Shown here piece after piece: positions 10,273-23,364 of a stretch of 64,000 bases of DNA (position 1 is its first letter; each line of letters begins with the position of its first letter). The DNA is from Nemertoderma westbladi (lineage: Eukaryota; Xenacoelomorpha; Nemertodermatida; Nemertodermatidae): contig JAUCBJ010008795.1 of assembly GCA_032718475.1 (NCBI GenBank), forward strand, positions 162,026 to 226,025, in the 5' to 3' direction. Under the pieces are notes generated by a model. That model did not search any database and was not told the origin of the DNA. It saw only the letters and a program-made list of their open reading frames with translations. The position numbers and the translations under genes were made by a program.

Positions 10273-10336
10273 AAGCGCGTCACCGGGGGTTGAACCAGCG
10301 CAATACGTACGCCTATCAACCCCCGGTGACGCGCTT
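10273..10336 (-). repeat. Perfect 21-bp hairpin enclosing a tRNA-like B box
   Basis: The arms 10273-10293 and 10316-10336 (core gcgcgtcaccgggggttga) are exact complements around a 22-base loop. On the minus strand the loop-arm junction reads gcgctggttcaaccccc, a good Pol III B box, preceded by ttgataggcgtacg, which resembles the end of a D arm. It may be a tRNA-derived palindromic mini-element. Confidence 0.75.
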
Positions 10337-10450
10337 TCTCATTTTTTTCACAATATCACCTATAGGAATATTCGGCAGCGTGTTGAGGGCTTCTCTTCTA
10401 CACTAATGCTCCTAGCTAGGACGTAAGTGTATTCGCGTTATAAAGCAAGA

Positions 10451-11221
10451 TGGTAGGCCTTTATTGGTTACACGAGAGTTACTCGTGCTTTATAATCAGG
10501 GTAGGCCTATATTGGTTACACGAGAGTTACTCGTGCTTTATAATCAGGGTAGGCCTATATTGGTTACACGAGAGTTACTCGTGATTTATAATCAGGGTAG
10601 GCCTATATTGGTTACACGAGAGTTACTCGTGCTTTATAATCAGGGTAGGCCTATATTGGTTACACGAGAGTTACTCGTGATTTATAATCAGGGTAGGCCT
10701 ATATTGGTTACACGAGAGTTACTCGTGCTTTATAATCAGGGTAGGCCTATATTGGTTACACGAGAGTTACTCGTGCTTTATAATCAGGGTAGGCCTATAT
10801 TGGTTACACGAGAGTTACTCGTGCTTTATAATCAGGGTAGGCCTATATTGGTTACACGAGAGTTACTCGTGCTTTATAATCAGGGTAGGCCTATATTGGT
10901 TACACGAGAGTTACTCGTGATTTATAATCAGGGTAGGCCTATATTGGTTACACGAGAGTTACTCGTGCTTTATAATCAGGGTAGGCCTATATTGGTTACA
11001 CGAGAGTTACTCGTGCTTTATAATCAGGGTAGGCCTATATTGGTTACACGAGAGTTACTCGTGCTTTATAATCAGGGTAGGCCTATATTGGTTACACGAG
11101 AGTTACTCGTGCTTTATAATCAGGGTAGGCCTATATTGGTTACACGAGAGTTACTCGTGCTTTATAATCAGGGTAGGCCTATATTGGTTACACGAGAGTT
11201 ACTCGTGATTTATAATCAGGA
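10451..11221. repeat. 48-bp minisatellite, about 16 copies
   Basis: The near-identical 48-bp unit contains gtaggcctatattgg, the inverted repeat cacgag-agtta-ctcgtg and tttataatcagg. The only common variation is gtgctttat versus gtgatttat. Because 48 is divisible by three, a 257-codon open frame with a 16-residue period (VTRELLV(L/I)YNQGRPIL) results on the plus strand; nothing indicates that it is translated. Confidence 0.95.
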
Positions 11222-12135
11222 CAGTGACGTGTCGTAATCACCCGTAAATAATAAATTAAGGGTTGGTTGGGTGACATACGGCAGACGTTCGGTGGTTTGT
11301 CTGCTCCTCCAAGTACACATCGGTAAGGACATTAAGACAAAGTCACTCATTTATATGAGTTTAAAACTTATTGGTTCTGCAAGATTAAACCAGGGTCGGA
11401 TGGAGAATGAAGTTGATACTAACAAATGTTCGCAATCATATACGATATACAACACTTCGAAACATAGTATCTACACATGATGTATGTTTTCAAACCACGA
11501 TGCAATTACCAAAAGAATAAATAAGTGTATAGTGAGTACTGTTATTACTCACTATAAGTATGGTGGTCTACATCAACCAAAACAAAAAATACTTTTCTAT
11601 CATTGACTTCTTTGGGCAAAAAATGTGTTGTGAAAAAGTTGTGAATTTGAAGTGAAAATGCCAATTTTGACATAAAATGTTGTGAAAATGTGACGTTAAA
11701 AGGTACACGACACATATTTTCACATCAAAATTTCATTGGCTAAAATTTGGGTCTTCCCCGTCGTACAATATTATTTTTTGAAACATGGTGGCCAATTTAT
11801 TATATTCAATACATTTACATTTATCAAATTACAAAGTGCCGACCTACTAGATTAAAATGCCCCCTTCTCACAATACCGTTCTCACATTCTTCCACACCAT
11901 TGCGCCTCTCTCTCCCTTCTCACGCGCTCCTCTTCAACTGCTGCCCACTGTCTCCGGCTCATTGTCTGTGATGAACCTTGGCCCACATGTTGGAGTTTGT
12001 GACACACTGAGTCTGTACTCTCACACTGTGCCATTACGGCTAACAATATCGAGTGAAAATCAATTAAATATGTAACTCTCAATATGTTTGTAATGAACCC
12101 CCCTAGCCGTTGCATGCCGCCTCATCAGTTATTTT
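11222..12135. other. No gene; small hairpin inside
   Basis: An 11-bp hairpin (tatagtgagta / tactcactata, 11528-11556, 7-base loop) is present. 11850-12060 is CT-rich with short open stretches on both strands that I do not recognise. Confidence 0.5.
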
Positions 12136-12510
12136 TGCATATCCAACCTGGACACTAGCAAAATCACTTGAAACTTGAACAACGAATTGATGGTTGCTAC
12201 CCAAGACTAGTAAGGGCAGCCCAAAATATCAGCTGGAGACAACACATGAAAAACGCCGAGCTCTATGATACAATACAACCTATATCAACCACCCTCCGTA
12301 AACGCAGATTACGATTCAGTGGGAACTGATGGAGAAGTAAAGACGAGGTCATACCAGATTCAGAGGCAACCAACACAAGGAAAGCGTACGGAAAGCGGAC
12401 GGACGAGCTTGAAAGGGATACTGAACTTGGGAGAAACGAAATTGCGACAACTATGGAGAATCGGGAAGCCTGGAAGGATCTCATTTCAATTGTTCCCAGA
12501 AGGATGTTAT
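12136..12510 (+). pseudogene. RTE-like LINE C-terminal fragment, a second family
   Basis: Translation gives TWTLAKSLE, then RIDGCYPRLVRAAQNISWRQH, KNAELYDTIQ, RKRRLRFSGN, a stop at 12327-12329, WRSKDEVI, DELERDTEL and MENREAWKDL. This order (WTL, LDGCYTRML, NVSW, ELY, RRLRFAGH, GRP, LxxDTG, MEDRxxW) is the usual C-terminal pattern of RTE-type reverse transcriptases. A frameshift near 12178 and the stop make it dead. It differs from the family of copy 1, which has LDGTFTRMLRRV at the matching place. Confidence 0.75.
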
Positions 12511-13817
12511 CCGTCACTATCCGTAGTTTTTGTGTAACAATTTTCACCCCCTTACGTGTCAAGAAACTTTCGACTGACATTAAATAAATTTCATGTGTTT
12601 TCTCGTATAAAATCTATTAACATCTTTCTTTCAATTGTATAACAGATATATCGGTTCATCATTATTTTTAATGATGTTTTATCATCTCCTACTCAATTGT
12701 ATTAGAATCCATTGGCCTGGGAGAGAAACCTGAAGAATAATAGATATGCGTATCCATCGGGAAATAATCGTATTGCAATTAATCTGAAAACTGCGGAATT
12801 GAAGGAAACCTTTAAAATAACTCTCTCCGGATATTCATCTAAACTAAACCTCCTCAATTATTCAGCAGAACTTTCCATTCCGCAGAGAAGGACTCTCAAA
12901 AGATTCCGGTAGGACTTCCATCCCTGTAGGCTGCCTATTTCCTTATCCTTAGCCATTTGGGAAAGCAATCTCCACCAACAATAATTAGCCAAACTCCATT
13001 GCGCAAAACCCTATATATATCACCCCCATATCTGTTAAGGCCAGCCCACAATTGATGTTCCCTCCAATGCTACAATCTAACCTAGCTTCTGACATCCCTA
13101 ATTAAACTTATGGCGTAACCTCGATATATTCGGTTGCAATATCCTTGTTTGCTCAGGAGATTTCCTGCCACGATTATGCAGGGACGTCATTCCCTCCAAC
13201 ACGAAGCACAGTAACTCATCGGCAAACATTCCACGATACACAAAGGGAGAATCAAATCCCCACATGCATAATTATGAAGATTTGACGAAGTTCTATACGG
13301 ATATAATAAGAAGGTAAAGGCGAATTATATAATTCAATATGTTTAATCATTCATCAGTGATCTATAATATAATCCTGATAGAATAGATGGTATTAAGTTA
13401 CATCAAGAGGTCAACTCAAGTCAATATGTAATTTATTCCGAAGGGGAAACATTACAAAATCTTGGGCAAATAATAATCACATTCTATTTAAGGTTATTAT
13501 CACTTTATCACTTGACAAACACTTGATAAAGTGTCCCTAGTTTGTACACTAATTTCTCCCTTTCTGTGCTTATTAGAAATAATGAACTATTATCATTGCC
13601 GTTGAAGGTTATTCAGTGAGTATTTTTCAGTATATTACTCAGATTTCGTTAATGTGCGGGAATTAGTATCGGAGTTTCCATGTTTGTAAACCAAAGAGAA
13701 AATTATCGTGATCTCATCAATTGTAAGGCTACCGTGTAATATAAACATTTATCAAGATCTTGGTAAAGTTATTGTGGATTACTTTAAGATATGAAATGGA
13801 AGTCAGATAATACGTTG
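12511..13817. other. AT-rich DNA, no gene recognised
   Basis: A 66-codon open stretch at 12712-12912 (plus) has no recognisable motif and is probably chance. No repeats of note. Confidence 0.5.
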
Positions 13818-13952
13818 AAATCTTAAGGTCCGATTATTTAAAGCAGCAGTAGTTCCAGTACTCCACTATGGGAGTCCATGTTGGGCTCTAAATGCTGAGG
13901 ACACCAAATCTCTGGATAGCACTTACACATGAATGCTACACGGGGTTCACCG
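13818..13952 (+). pseudogene. LINE fragment (copy 3), left half
   Basis: Nearly colinear with 784-915 of copy 1: cttaaggtccgattattta, then gcagcagtagttccagtact, ccatg, and gaggacaccaaatctctgga. It is broken by a stop (acacatgaatgc region) and interrupted at 13952 by the 1145-bp insertion; the remainder resumes at 15098. Confidence 0.85.
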
Positions 13953-13958
13953 GATCTA

Positions 13959-14023
13959 GGACACTTCCCCCCCGGACACTTCCCCCCCCCCCCGGACACT
14001 TGCCCCCCGGACACTTCCCTCCC
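13959..14023. repeat. Left end array of the element
   Basis: Four copies of ggacactt(c/g)cccccc with variable C runs. Inverse of the right array. Confidence 0.9.
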
Positions 14024-14196
14024 AGTTAAGTGTTAAAATTAATCTGGGTGCATCAAAGCAATAAACAAAAGTTAAAGATGGTTACAGGACAAGTTGTATC
14101 TAGACAAGTTTTTCAAAATTATAAAAGAAACATTTTTATAGTCAAATTTTGTTTGTTTTTCTTTTAATTCCTTTAATTCTTTTAATTTCTTTTAAT

Positions 14197-14302
14197 TGGG
14201 GGCTGCCGCCCCCAAACCCCCGCTTCTTTTCTTGGGGGCTGCCGCCCCCAAACCCCCGCTTCTTTTCTTGGGGGTTATCGCCCCCAGTCCCCGGCATTTC
14301 CC
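14197..14302. repeat. GC-rich palindromic 36-bp repeat, about 2.8 copies
   Basis: Each unit contains ttgggggctgccgcccccaa, an 8-bp stem with loop tgcc, followed by acccccgcttcttttc. The third copy is diverged (ttgggggttatcgccccca). The composition contrasts sharply with the AT-rich surroundings. Confidence 0.85.
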
Positions 14303-14974
14303 TGAGTGCCCGTGGTGAAAGACTTAAGACCACTTTGAAATAATTAATCATGTTTGTATCATCAGATAATAAATTGACTAAGCCTAAAGTAGGAGCTGTA
14401 TTGAATGTTAACCAAATTAATATTTAAATTACTACAATATTATATAATTCAACAAAATCCTATTAAAAATATTGCAAGTAACCAGGAAATTTAATATGTA
14501 GTGTGTATAATATCTATATAGTATGTATAGTAGTAATATATATATCAATATGTAATGCTGAACACAGAATACAGGTCGACGCATGTCGATTTTACCCTGG
14601 AGAGGTATAATTTTGATTGCAACAATAATATTCATCCCCATCTGCTACAATTTGAAGAAGACTATTACATAATAATATCTATAATTAAAACAATTAATTA
14701 TTATAATTCTATAGTTAATAAAAACAGTATATCATTCCGGGGATGGAATTTATAGGTCATCTAATATAATTAATTGTTTAAAGATTAGCAAACAATACGA
14801 TGTAATTGCATTGATAAAACCCATAAATAAAACTTGGATATAAAATGTAAAATCGGGATGCAAAAGATCACTTTCTGAGCTAAGAAAGGAAAATTGGATA
14901 CAACTTATCTGGATACAAGCGGTCCGTTTACCTTACAAATTGAAAAATACGGATGTGCGAAGTTAAGAGCAGTC

Positions 14975-15091
14975 GGGGGGGAAGTGTCCGCGGGGGGGAA
15001 GTGTCTGGGGGGGAAGTGTCCGGGGGGGAAGTGTCCTACTTGAGCGGGGGGGAACTGTCCGGGGGGGATGTGTCCGGGGGGGAAGTGTCCG
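14975..15091. repeat. Right end array of the element
   Basis: Seven to eight copies of ggggggaagtgtccg with small variants (aactgtcc, atgtgtcc, and a tacttgagc interruption). Confidence 0.9.
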
Positions 15092-15097
15092 AACACA

Positions 15098-15411
15098 GGT
15101 TCACCGTGTCAAGTGCAATGAACACGTCACACATCTACAGACCATATACAACATTGTTTCATTAGTACCTACATGCTTTACACTTGAACAAAGCCGCCTC
15201 CGCTTCGAGCTTTCGCCGTGAGGTCCAGCCTGTGTACAATCTAGTGATTTGGCAGCCCCATGGAGAAAATAGAAAATAAGCATGATGGACCTCTCATGCC
15301 TTTTGTGAGACCCTCTTAACTTAAAGGACACTGGCCTTGAAGATGCATGCGGATAATCTCGCGAAAGTCATGGGGGGTAGATCATTGTGGCGGTGCAATT
15401 TCCTTGATTAG
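15098..15411 (+). pseudogene. LINE fragment (copy 3), right half
   Basis: Resumes copy 3 after the insertion: ggttcaccgtgtcaagtgcaa, cacttgaacaaagccgcctcc, gccgtgaggtccagcctgtg, ctagtgatttggcagcccca, actggccttgaagatgc and cggtgcaattt all parallel 905-1208 of copy 1. Several short indels and stops show it is dead. It fades out near 15411 before the 3' tail. Confidence 0.85.
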
Positions 15412-18132
15412 CCCCCATAGCGGTGTTCACTAACCTGAGCTTTTAAATTAGTCCGTTTTGCTGAGTTTATTTTATTCGCAACCTCTTTGGCTATGGTCAC
15501 CATGGCAGCACGACCTTTAGGGAGAAACCGTGTTACTGATAGGTTCTGCCGAATATATTCTTCTTGTAACCTAAATAAGAATAATTTAATACCTACAAAT
15601 ATATAGAGTCAGCTGGAACAATATGTGAATATCTTGAATAGAGATAGCTGGAACAATAAGTGAATATCTTGTATAGAGATAACTGGAACAATAAGATAAT
15701 ATCTACAATTTGTATAGAGATAGCTGGAACAATAAGTGAATAAAACTTGTATAAAGATAGCTGGAACAATAAGTGCCTATCTTGTATAGAGATAGCTGGA
15801 ACAATAAGATAATATCTACAATTTGTATAGAGATAGCTGGAACAATAAGTTAATAAAACTTGTGTAAAGATAGCTGGAACAATAAGTGCCTATCTTGTAT
15901 AGAGATAGCTGGAACAATACGTGAATACCTACAATTTGTATAGAGTTAGCTGGAACAATAAGTGAATACCTATAATTTGTATAGAGATAGCTGGAACAAT
16001 AAGTGAATAACTTGTATAGAGATAGCTGGAACAATAAGTGAATATCTTGTATAGAGATAGCTGGAACAATAAGTGAATATCTTGTATAGAGATAGCTGGA
16101 ATAATAATAAGTGAATATCTTGTATAGAGATAACTGGAACAATACGTGAATAACTACCATTTGTATAGAGATAGCTGGAACAATAAGTGAATAACTTGTA
16201 TAGAGATAGCTGGAACAATACGTGAATACCTACAATTTGTATAGAGATAGCTGGAACAATACGTGAATACCTACAATTTGTATAGAGATAGCTGGAACAA
16301 TAAGTGAATAACTTGTATAAAGATAGCTAGAATAATAAGTGAATATCTCGTATAGAGATAGCTGGAACAATTAATGAATATCTTGTATAGAGATAGCTGG
16401 AACAATAAGTGAATATCTTGTATAGAGAAAGCTGGAACAATAAGTGAATATCTTGTATAGAGATAGCTGGAACAATAAGTAAATATCTTGTATAGAGATA
16501 GCTGGAACAATAAGTGAATAACTTGTATAGAGATAGCTGGAACAATAAGTGAATATCTTGTATAGAGATAGCTGGAACAATAAGTGAATATCTTGCATAG
16601 AGATAGCTGGAACAATAAGTGAATAACTTGTATAGAGATAGCTGGAACAATAAGTGAATATCTTGTATAGAGATAGCTGGAACAATATGTGAATATCTTG
16701 TATAGAGTTAGCTGGAACAATAAGTGAATATCTTGTATAGATATATCTGGAACAATAAGTGAATATCTTGTATAGAGATAGCTGGAACAATAAGTTAATA
16801 ACTAGTATAGAGATAGCTGGAACAATAAGTGAATAACTAGTATAGAGATAGCTGGGACAATACGTGAATACCTACAATTTGTATAGAGATAGCTGGAACT
16901 ATAAGTGAATAACTTGTATAAAGATAGCTAGAACAATAAGTGAATATCTCGTATAGAGATAGCTGGAACAATAAGTGAATATCTTGTATAGAGATAGCTG
17001 GAACAATAAGTGACTATCTTGTATAGAGATAGCTGGAACAATAAGTGAATATCTTGTATAGAGATAGCTGGAACAATAAGTGAATATCTTGTATAGATAT
17101 AGCTGGAACAATAAGTGCATAACTTGTATAGAGATAGCTGGAACAATAAGTGAATATCTTGTATAGAGATAGCTGGAATAATAGGTGAATAACTAGTATA
17201 GAGATAGCTGGAACAATACGTGAATACCTACAATTTGTATAAAGATAGCTGGAACAATTAGTGAATAACTTGTATAGAGATAGCTGGTACAATACGTGAA
17301 TACCTACAATTTGTATAGAGATAGCTGGAACAATAAGCGAATAACTTGTATAAAGATAGCTAGAACAATAAGTGAATATCTTGTATAGAGATAGCTGGAA
17401 CAATAAGTGAATATCTTGTATAGAGATAGCTGGAACAATAAGTGCATAACTTGTATAGAGATAGCTGGAACAATAAGTGAATATCTTGTATAGAAATAGC
17501 TGGAACAATACGTGAATACCTACAATTTGTATAGAGATAACTGGAATAATAAGTGAATAACTTGTATAGAGATAGCTGGAACAATAAGTGAATATCTTGT
17601 ATAGAGATAACTGGAACAATAAGTGAATAACTAGTATAGAGATAGCTGGAACAATAAGTGAATAACTAGTATAGAGATAGCTGGGACAATACGTGAATAC
17701 CTACAATTTGTATAGAGATAGCTGGAACAATAAGTGAATATCTTGTATAGAGATAGCTGGAACAATAAGTGAATATCTTGTATAGAGATAGCTGAAACAA
17801 TAAGTGAATAACTTGTATAGAGATAGCTGGAACAATAAGTGAATATTTTGTATAGAGATAGCTGGAACAATAAGTGAATATCTTGTATAGAGATAGCTGG
17901 AACAATAAGTGAATATCTTGTATAGAGATAGCTGGAACAATAAATGCATAACTTGTATAGAGATAGCTGGAACATTAAGTGAATATCTTGTATAGAGATA
18001 GCTGGAACAATAAGTGAATAACTAGTATAGAGATAGCTGGGACAATACGTGAATACCTACAATTTGTATAGAGATAGCTGGAACAATAAGTGAATATCTT
18101 GTATAGAGATAGCTGGAACAATAAGTGAATAA

Positions 18133-21100
18133 CTAGTATAGAGATAGCTGGAACAATATGTGAATACCTACAATTTGTATAGAGATAACTGGAATAAAAA
18201 GTGAATAACTTGTATAGAGATAACTGGCACAATAAGTGAATATCTTGTATAGAGATAACTGGAACAATAAGTGAATAACTAGTATAGAGATAGCTGGAAC
18301 AATAAGTGAATAACTTGTATAGAGATAGCTGGAACAATAAGTGAATATCTTGTATAGAGATAGCTGGAACAATAAGTGAATAACTAGTATAGAGATAGCT
18401 GGGACAATACGTGAATACCTACAATTTGTATAGAGATAGCTGGAACAATAAGTGAATAACTTGTATAGAGATAGCTGGAACAATAAGTGAATAACTAGTA
18501 TAGAGATAGCTGGGACAATACGTGAATACCTACAATTTGTATAGAGATAGCTGGAACAATAAGTGAATAACCTGTATAGAGATAGCTGGAACAATAAGTG
18601 AATAACTAGTATAGAGATGACTGGAACAATAAGTGAATAACTAGTATAGAGATAGCTGGAACAATAAGTGAATAACTTGTATAGAGATAGATGGAACAAT
18701 AAGTGAATATCTTGTATAGAGATAGCTGGAACAATAAGTGAATAACTTGTATAGAGATAGCTGGAACAATAAGTGAATATCTTGTATAGAGATAGCTGGA
18801 ACAATAAGTGAATATCTTGTATAGAGTTAGCTGGAACATAAGTGAATATCTTGGATAGAGATAGCTGGAACACTAAGTGAATATCTTGTATAGAGATAGC
18901 TGGAACAATAAGTGAATAACTAGTATAGAGATAGCTGGGACAATACGTGAATACCTACAATTTGTATAGAGATAGCTGGAACAATAAGTGAATATCTTGT
19001 ATAGAGATAGCTGGAACAATAAGTGAATAACTTGTATAGAGATAGCTGGAACAATAAGTGAATAACTAGTATAGAGATAGCTGGGACAATACGTGAATAC
19101 CTACAATTTGTATAGAGATAGCTGGAACAATAAGTGAATAACTTGTATAGAGATATCTGGAAAAATAAGTGAATATCTTGTATAGAGATAACTGGAACAA
19201 TAAGTGAATAACTAGTATAGAGATAGCTGGAACAAAAGTGAATAACTTGTATAGAGATAGCTGGAACAATAAGTGACTATCTTGTATAGAGATAGCTGGA
19301 ACAATAAGTGAATATCTAGTATAGAGATAGCTGGAACAATAAGTGAATAACTAGTATAGAGATAGCTGGGACAATACGTGAATACCTACAATTTGTATAG
19401 AGATAGCTGGAACAATAAGTGAATATCTTGTATAGAGATAGCTGGAACAATAAGTGAATAACTTGTATAGAGATAGCTGGAACAATAAGTGAATAACTAG
19501 TATAGAGATAGCTGGGACAATACGTGAATACCTACAATTTGTATAGAGATAGCTGGAACAATAAGTGAATAACTTGTATAGAGATATCTGGAAAAATAAG
19601 TGAATATCTTGTATAGAGATAACTGGAACAATAAGTGAATAACTAGTATAGAGATAGCTGGAACAAAAGTGAATAACTTGTATAGAGATAGCTGGAACAA
19701 TAAGTGACTATCTTGTATAGAGATAGCTGGAACAATAAGTGAATAACTAGTATAGAGATAGCTGGAACAATAAGTGAATATCTTGTATAGAGATAGCTGG
19801 AACAATAAGTGAATATCTTGTATAGAGATAGCTGGAACACTAAGTGAATAACTTGTATAGAGATAGCTGGAACAATAAGTGAATATCTTGTATAGAGATA
19901 GCTGGAACAATAAGTGAATAACTAGTATAGAGATAGCTGGAACAATAAGTGAATATCTTGTATAGAGATAGCTGGAACACTAAGTGAATATCTCGTATAT
20001 AGATAGCTGGAACAATAAGTGAATATCTTGTATAGAGATAGCTGGAACAATAAGTTAATATCTTGTATAGAGATAGCTGGAACAATAAGTGAATATCTTG
20101 CATAGAGATAGCTGGAACAATAAGTGAATAACTTGTATAGAGATAGCTGGAACAATAAGTGAATATCTTGTATAGAGATAGCTGGAACAATAAGTGAATA
20201 TCTTGTATAGAGTTAGCTGGAACAATAAGTGAATATCTTGTATAGAGATATCTGGAACAATAAGTGAATATCTTGTATAGAGATAGCTGGAACAATAAGT
20301 TAATAACTAGTATAGAGATAGCTGGAACAATAAGTGAATAACTAGTGTAGAGATAGCTGGGACAATACGTGAATACCTACAATTTGTATAGAGATAGCTG
20401 GAACAATAAGTGAATATCTTGAAGAGATAACTGGAACAATAAGTGAATAACTTGTATAGAAATAGCTGGAACAATAAGTGAATAACTAGTATAGAGATAG
20501 CTGGAACAATAAGTGAATATCTTGTATAGAGATAGCTGGAACAATAAGTGAATATCTTGTATAGAGTTAGCTGGAACAATAAGTGAATATCTTGTATAGA
20601 GATATCTGGAACAATAAGTGAATATCTTGTATAGAGATAGCTGGAACAATAAGTTAATAACTAGTATAGAGATAGCTGGAACAATAAGTGAATAACTAGT
20701 GTAGAGATAGCTGGGACAATACGTGAATACCTACAATTTGTATAGAGATAACTGGAATAAAAAGTGAATAACTTGTATAGAGATAACTGGCACAATAAGT
20801 GAATATCTTGTATAGAGATAACTGGAACAATAAGTGAATAACTAGTATAGAGATAGCTGGAACAATAAGTGAATAACTTGTATAGAGATAGCTGGAACAA
20901 TAAGTGAATATCTTGTATAGAGATAGCTGGAACAATAAGTGAATAACTAGTATAGAGATAGCTGGGACAATACGTGAATACCTACAATTTGTATAGAGAT
21001 AGCTGGAACAATAAGTGAATAACTTGTATAGAGATAGCTGGAACAATAAGTGAATAACTAGTATAGAGATAGCTGGGACAATACGTGAATACCTACAATT

Positions 21101-23364
21101 TGTATAGAGATAGCTGGAACAATAAGTGAATAACCTGTATAGAGATAGCTGGAACAATAAGTGTATAACTAGTATAGAGATAACTGGAACAATAAGTGAA
21201 TAACTAGTATAGAGATAGCTGGAACAATAAGTGAATAACTTGTATAGAGATAGCTGGAACAATAAGTGAATATCTTGTATAGAGATAGCTGGAACAATAA
21301 GTGAATAACTTGTATAGAGATAGCTGGAACAATAAGTGAATATCTTGTATAGAGATAGCTGGAACAATAAGTGAATATCTTGTATAGAGTTAGCTGGAAC
21401 ATAAGTGAATATCTTGGATAGAGATAGCTGGAACACTAAGTGAATATCTTGTATAGAGATAGCTGGAACAATAAGTGAATAACTAGTATAGAGATAGCTG
21501 GGACAATACGTGAATACCTACAATTTGTATAGAGATAGCTGGAACAATAAGTGAATATCTTGTATAGAGATAGCTGGAACAATAAGTGAATAACTTGTAT
21601 AGAGATAGCTGGAACAATAAGTGAATAACTAGTATAGAGATAGCTGGGACAATACGTGAATACCTACAATTTGTATAGAGATAGCTGGAACAATAAGTGA
21701 ATAACTTGTATAGAGATATCTGGAAAAATAAGTGAATATCTTGTATAGAGATAACTGGAACAATAAGTGAATAACTAGTATAGAGATAGCTGGAACAAAA
21801 GTGAATAACTTGTATAGAGATAGCTGGAACAATAAGTGACTATCTTGTATAGAGATAGCTGGAACAATAAGTGAATATCTAGTATAGAGATAGCTGGAAC
21901 AATAAGTGAATAACTAGTATAGAGATAGCTGGGACAATACGTGAATACCTACAATTTGTATAGAGATAGCTGGAACAATAAGTTAATATCTTGTATAGAG
22001 ATAGCTGGAACAATAAGTGAATATCTTGCATAGAGATAGCTGGAACAATAAGTGAATAAGTTGTATAGAGATAGCTGGAACAATAAGTGAATATCTTGTA
22101 TAGAGATAGCTGGAACAATAAGTGAATATCTTGTATAGAGTTAGCTGGAACAATAAGTGAATATCTTGTATAGAGATATCTGGAACAATAAGTGAATATC
22201 TTGTATAGAGATAGCTGGAACAATAAGTTAATAACTAGTATAGAGATAGCTGGAACAATAAGTGAATAACTAGTGTAGAGATAGCTGGGACAATACGTGA
22301 ATACCTACAATTTGTATAGAGATAGCTGGAACAATAAGTGAATATCTTGAAGAGATAACTGGAACAATAAGTGAATAACTTGTATAGAAATAGCTGGAAC
22401 AATAAGTGAATAACTAGTATAGAGATAGCTGGAACAATAAGTGAATATCTTGTATAGAGATAGCTGGAACAATAAGTGAATATCTTGTATAGAGTTAGCT
22501 GGAACAATAAGTGAATATCTTGTATAGAGATATCTGGAACAATAAGTGAATATCTTGTATAGAGATAGCTGGAACAATAAGTTAATAACTAGTATAGAGA
22601 TAGCTGGAACAATAAGTGAATAACTAGTGTAGAGATAGCTGGGACAATACGTGAATACCTACAATTTGTATAGAGATAACTGGAATAAAAAGTGAATAAC
22701 TTGTATAGAGATAACTGGCACAATAAGTGAATATCTTGTATAGAGATAACTGGAACAATAAGTGAATAACTAGTATAGAGATAGCTGGAACAATAAGTGA
22801 ATAACTTGTATAGAGATAGCTGGAACAATAAGTGAATATCTTGTATAGAGATAGCTGGAACAATAAGTGAATAACTAGTATAGAGATAGCTGGGACAATA
22901 CGTGAATACCTACAATTTGTATAGAGATAGCTGGAACAATAAGTGAATAACTTGTATAGAGATAGCTGGAACAATAAGTGAATAACTAGTATAGAGATAG
23001 CTGGGACAATACGTGAATACCTACAATTTGTATAGAGATAGCTGGAACAATAAGTGAATAACCTGTATAGAGATAGCTGGAACAATAAGTGTATAACTAG
23101 TATAGAGATAACTGGAACAATAAGTGAATAACTAGTATAGAGATAGCTGGAACAATAAGTGAATAACTTGTATAGAGATAGCTGGAACAATAAGTGAATA
23201 TCTTGTATAGAGATAGCTGGAACAATAAGTGAATAACTTGTATAGAGATAGCTGGAACAATAAGTGAATATCTTGTATAGAGATAGCTGGAACAATAAGT
23301 GAATATCTTGTATAGAGTTAGCTGGAACATAAGTGAATATCTTGGATAGAGATAGCTGGAACAC
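18133..23364. repeat. Duplicated blocks within the satellite (offsets 2563 and 1928 bp)
   Basis: The stretches near 18133-18873, 20696-21436 and 22624-23364 share the same succession of variants, including a unit with gctggaacataagtg (a deletion) and one with cttggatagag. A shortened copy of the same succession recurs at 29118-29435. Confidence 0.85.

Larger units (their letters stand above)
13953..15097. mobile_element. 1145-bp element with tandem-array inverted ends and 9-bp target duplication
   Basis: The element interrupts LINE copy 3. The 9-bp ggttcaccg stands on both sides (13944-13952 and 15098-15106), and the LINE reads through cleanly if the insert and one duplicate are removed. The left end carries four copies of ggacacttcccccc-like sequence (13959-14023); the right end carries seven to eight copies of the inverse ggggggaagtgtccg (14975-15091). 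The core has GC-rich palindromes (14197-14302) and an AT-rich remainder with no coding frame. A 9-bp duplication fits MULE-type transposons, and tandem-array ends resemble foldback elements; the superfamily is not settled. Confidence 0.8.

Noticed and set aside
10464-11237. 257-codon frame with a 16-residue repeat
   Set aside because: It is the direct consequence of a 48-bp minisatellite without stops; no promoter, domain or flanking coding sequence.
14149-14343. Proline- and glycine-rich open frames on both strands
   Set aside because: They are translations of the GC-rich palindromic 36-bp repeat inside a transposon.
14953-15165. Open frame with GGEVS repeats
   Set aside because: Product of the ggggggaagtgtccg array at the element's right end, reading into a dead LINE.
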